A DNA stretch of 6,398 bases from UBA7446 sp964014735 (GTDB lineage Bacteria; Bacteroidota; Bacteroidia; Flavobacteriales; Flavobacteriaceae), in the NCBI GenBank assembly GCA_964014735.1, contig CAXHBH010000048.1, forward strand, positions 1 through 6,398. Reading direction: 5' to 3'. The notes under the pieces are model-generated. The model made no database searches and was not told where the DNA came from. It worked only from the letters and a program-made list of their open reading frames with translations. The translations under genes and the position numbers were made by a program. Shown here piece after piece: positions 5,344 to 6,398 of this stretch (the stretch's first letter is position 1; every line of letters begins with the position of its first letter).

Positions 5344-6398
5344 ATGCCTTTTTTGTATTCTCTTGCTGTATCTGTAGCCAAAGCCATGATACCACTAATA
5401 GCTAAGTCTACTAAAACCAAGGCTTTTGTAGCGGGACGCAGAGCATTATGGACACAACTCAAAGGCATTTCGCAAAACAAAAAAGTGGTGTGGATGCACT
5501 GTGCTTCGCTGGGTGAATACGAACAAGGACTACCCGTATTGACTGCATTAAAAAACAATCATCCAGAACACTTCTATTTGGTTACTTTTTTTTCGCCATC
5601 AGGTTATCAGGTGCGAAAAAATCAAGGTGTTGCCGACTTGGTCACCTACCTGCCTTGGGATACCAAAGCGGATGTTAAACGATTCATTGCAATGGTCAAT
5701 CCAATCATGGCATTAATAATAAAGTACGAATTTTGGCCAAATCTTATACGTGAACTACAAGACAAGCGGGTACCGCTGTATTTAATAGCAGGCCTATTTC
5801 GTCAAAACCAACACTTTTTTAAGCCATGGGGCAACAGCCAACGCAAACTACTGCGTGGATTTACCCACTTCTTTGTTCAAAATGAGAACTCGCTGCAGCT
5901 ATTGCAGAGTATAGGGGTGCATCAAGTGAGTATCTCAGGCGACACACGATTTGATCGCGTAGGTGTACCCAAAGAACGGCTTGCGTTTATGGAAAAATTT
6001 GTTGGTAATCGAAAATGTATAGTGGCGGGCAGCACTTGGACAGAAGACGAGGTTGTATTGGCAAAGGCAATTAAGCAAACCCCAAAAGATTGGTGTTGGT
6101 TAATTGCTCCTCACGAAATGCACGAAACAAAACTAAAGTACTTGATGGCTCAGCTACCAAAAGAAAGTCTACGTTACACTAAAAGTGATGAAGCTGCATT
6201 TGAAGCCTGCACAGTATTGGTTTTAGATACGGTAGGTATACTAGGAAGATGCTATCCCTATGCCTCACTGGCCTATGTGGGTGGTGGTATGGGCACCTCT
6301 GGATTACATAATATTTTGGAGCCTGCTGCTGAGGGACTACCAATTATCATTGGAAAAAACTACAGCAAATTTCCTGAGGCAAAAGATTTGATTGCGGT
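5344..6398 (+). CDS. kdtA: Kdo transferase (3-deoxy-D-manno-octulosonic acid transferase), 3' partial
   Basis: 351 codons are present and the frame is still open at the window edge; the family is about 410-430 residues, so some 60-70 are missing. The enzyme (also called WaaA) transfers Kdo from CMP-Kdo to the lipid A precursor on the cytoplasmic face of the inner membrane. An N-terminal hydrophobic stretch (residues about 2-20) would anchor it. WMHCASLGEYEQG carries Glu58, equivalent to the catalytic Glu60 of E. coli WaaA. Other landmarks are SPSGYQ, YEFWPN, SISGDTRFDRV, AGSTWTEDE (228-236), LIAPHE (253-258), DTVGILG (295-301), AYVGGGMG (310-317) and HNILEPAAEGLP (322-333), the last in the GT-B donor-binding domain. 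ATG at 5344 is the first possible start: an in-frame TGA lies at 5338-5340. Whether it adds one or two Kdo residues cannot be told. Confidence 0.96.
   Translation, partial: MPFLYSLAVSVAKAMIPLIAKSTKTKAFVAGRRALWTQLKGISQNKKVVWMHCASLGEYEQGLPVLTALKNNHPEHFYLVTFFSPSGYQVRKNQGVADLVTYLPWDTKADVKRFIAMVNPIMALIIKYEFWPNLIRELQDKRVPLYLIAGLFRQNQHFFKPWGNSQRKLLRGFTHFFVQNENSLQLLQSIGVHQVSISGDTRFDRVGVPKERLAFMEKFVGNRKCIVAGSTWTEDEVVLAKAIKQTPKDWCWLIAPHEMHETKLKYLMAQLPKESLRYTKSDEAAFEACTVLVLDTVGILGRCYPYASLAYVGGGMGTSGLHNILEPAAEGLPIIIGKNYSKFPEAKDLIA

Noticed and set aside
5268..5558. 96-codon minus-strand open frame across the intergenic region and the kdtA 5' end
   Set aside because: It covers both candidate promoters and the conserved KdtA active-site region on the other strand, and its peptide resembles no family I know.

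Overview
The window comes from a member of the Bacteroidota, most likely order Flavobacteriales. This rests on moderate-to-low GC, the 2TM domain next to folate genes, Bacteroidetes-type -7 promoter elements (TAnnTTTG), A/T-rich leaders without Shine-Dalgarno sequences, and Bacteroidetes-style KdtA and ThyA sequences. I recall the gene order UVR/nuclease protein - nupC - thyA - 2TM - folA from flavobacterial genomes, but I could not check it here.

Layout. Positions 1-4148 hold one tightly packed plus-strand run: the 3' end of a UVR-motif protein (probably the bifunctional nuclease family), a NupC-type concentrative nucleoside transporter, thymidylate synthase (thyA), an unusual single reading frame joining a 2TM membrane domain to a complete dihydrofolate reductase, and malonyl-CoA:ACP transacylase (fabD). 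Two junctions are ATGA overlaps (109-112 and 3267-3270), one gap is 10 bp, and the only sizeable gap is 80 bp before thyA. The run ends in a convergent 4-bp overlap with a minus-strand WbpE-like sugar aminotransferase (4145-5275). A 68-bp divergent intergenic region follows, carrying an exact -7 promoter element on each strand and a small hairpin. The window ends inside a plus-strand Kdo transferase gene (kdtA/waaA).

Function. The first block brings together nucleoside uptake, dUMP methylation to dTMP, and regeneration of the tetrahydrofolate that ThyA oxidises, so it looks like a thymidylate-supply operon. fabD, at its end, belongs to fatty-acid synthesis. The right side concerns the cell envelope: KdtA adds Kdo to lipid A, and the aminotransferase makes an amino sugar nucleotide for a surface glycan or possibly lipid A. 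The aminotransferase is visibly more AT-rich than its neighbours.

The points most worth a second look are the membrane-domain/DHFR fusion, the 14-bp palindrome that encodes Leu-Asp-stop on both strands at the convergent overlap, and the possibly leaderless kdtA transcript. There is no tRNA, rRNA, CRISPR array, mobile element or long repeat that I can see, and no gene-free stretch longer than 80 bp.
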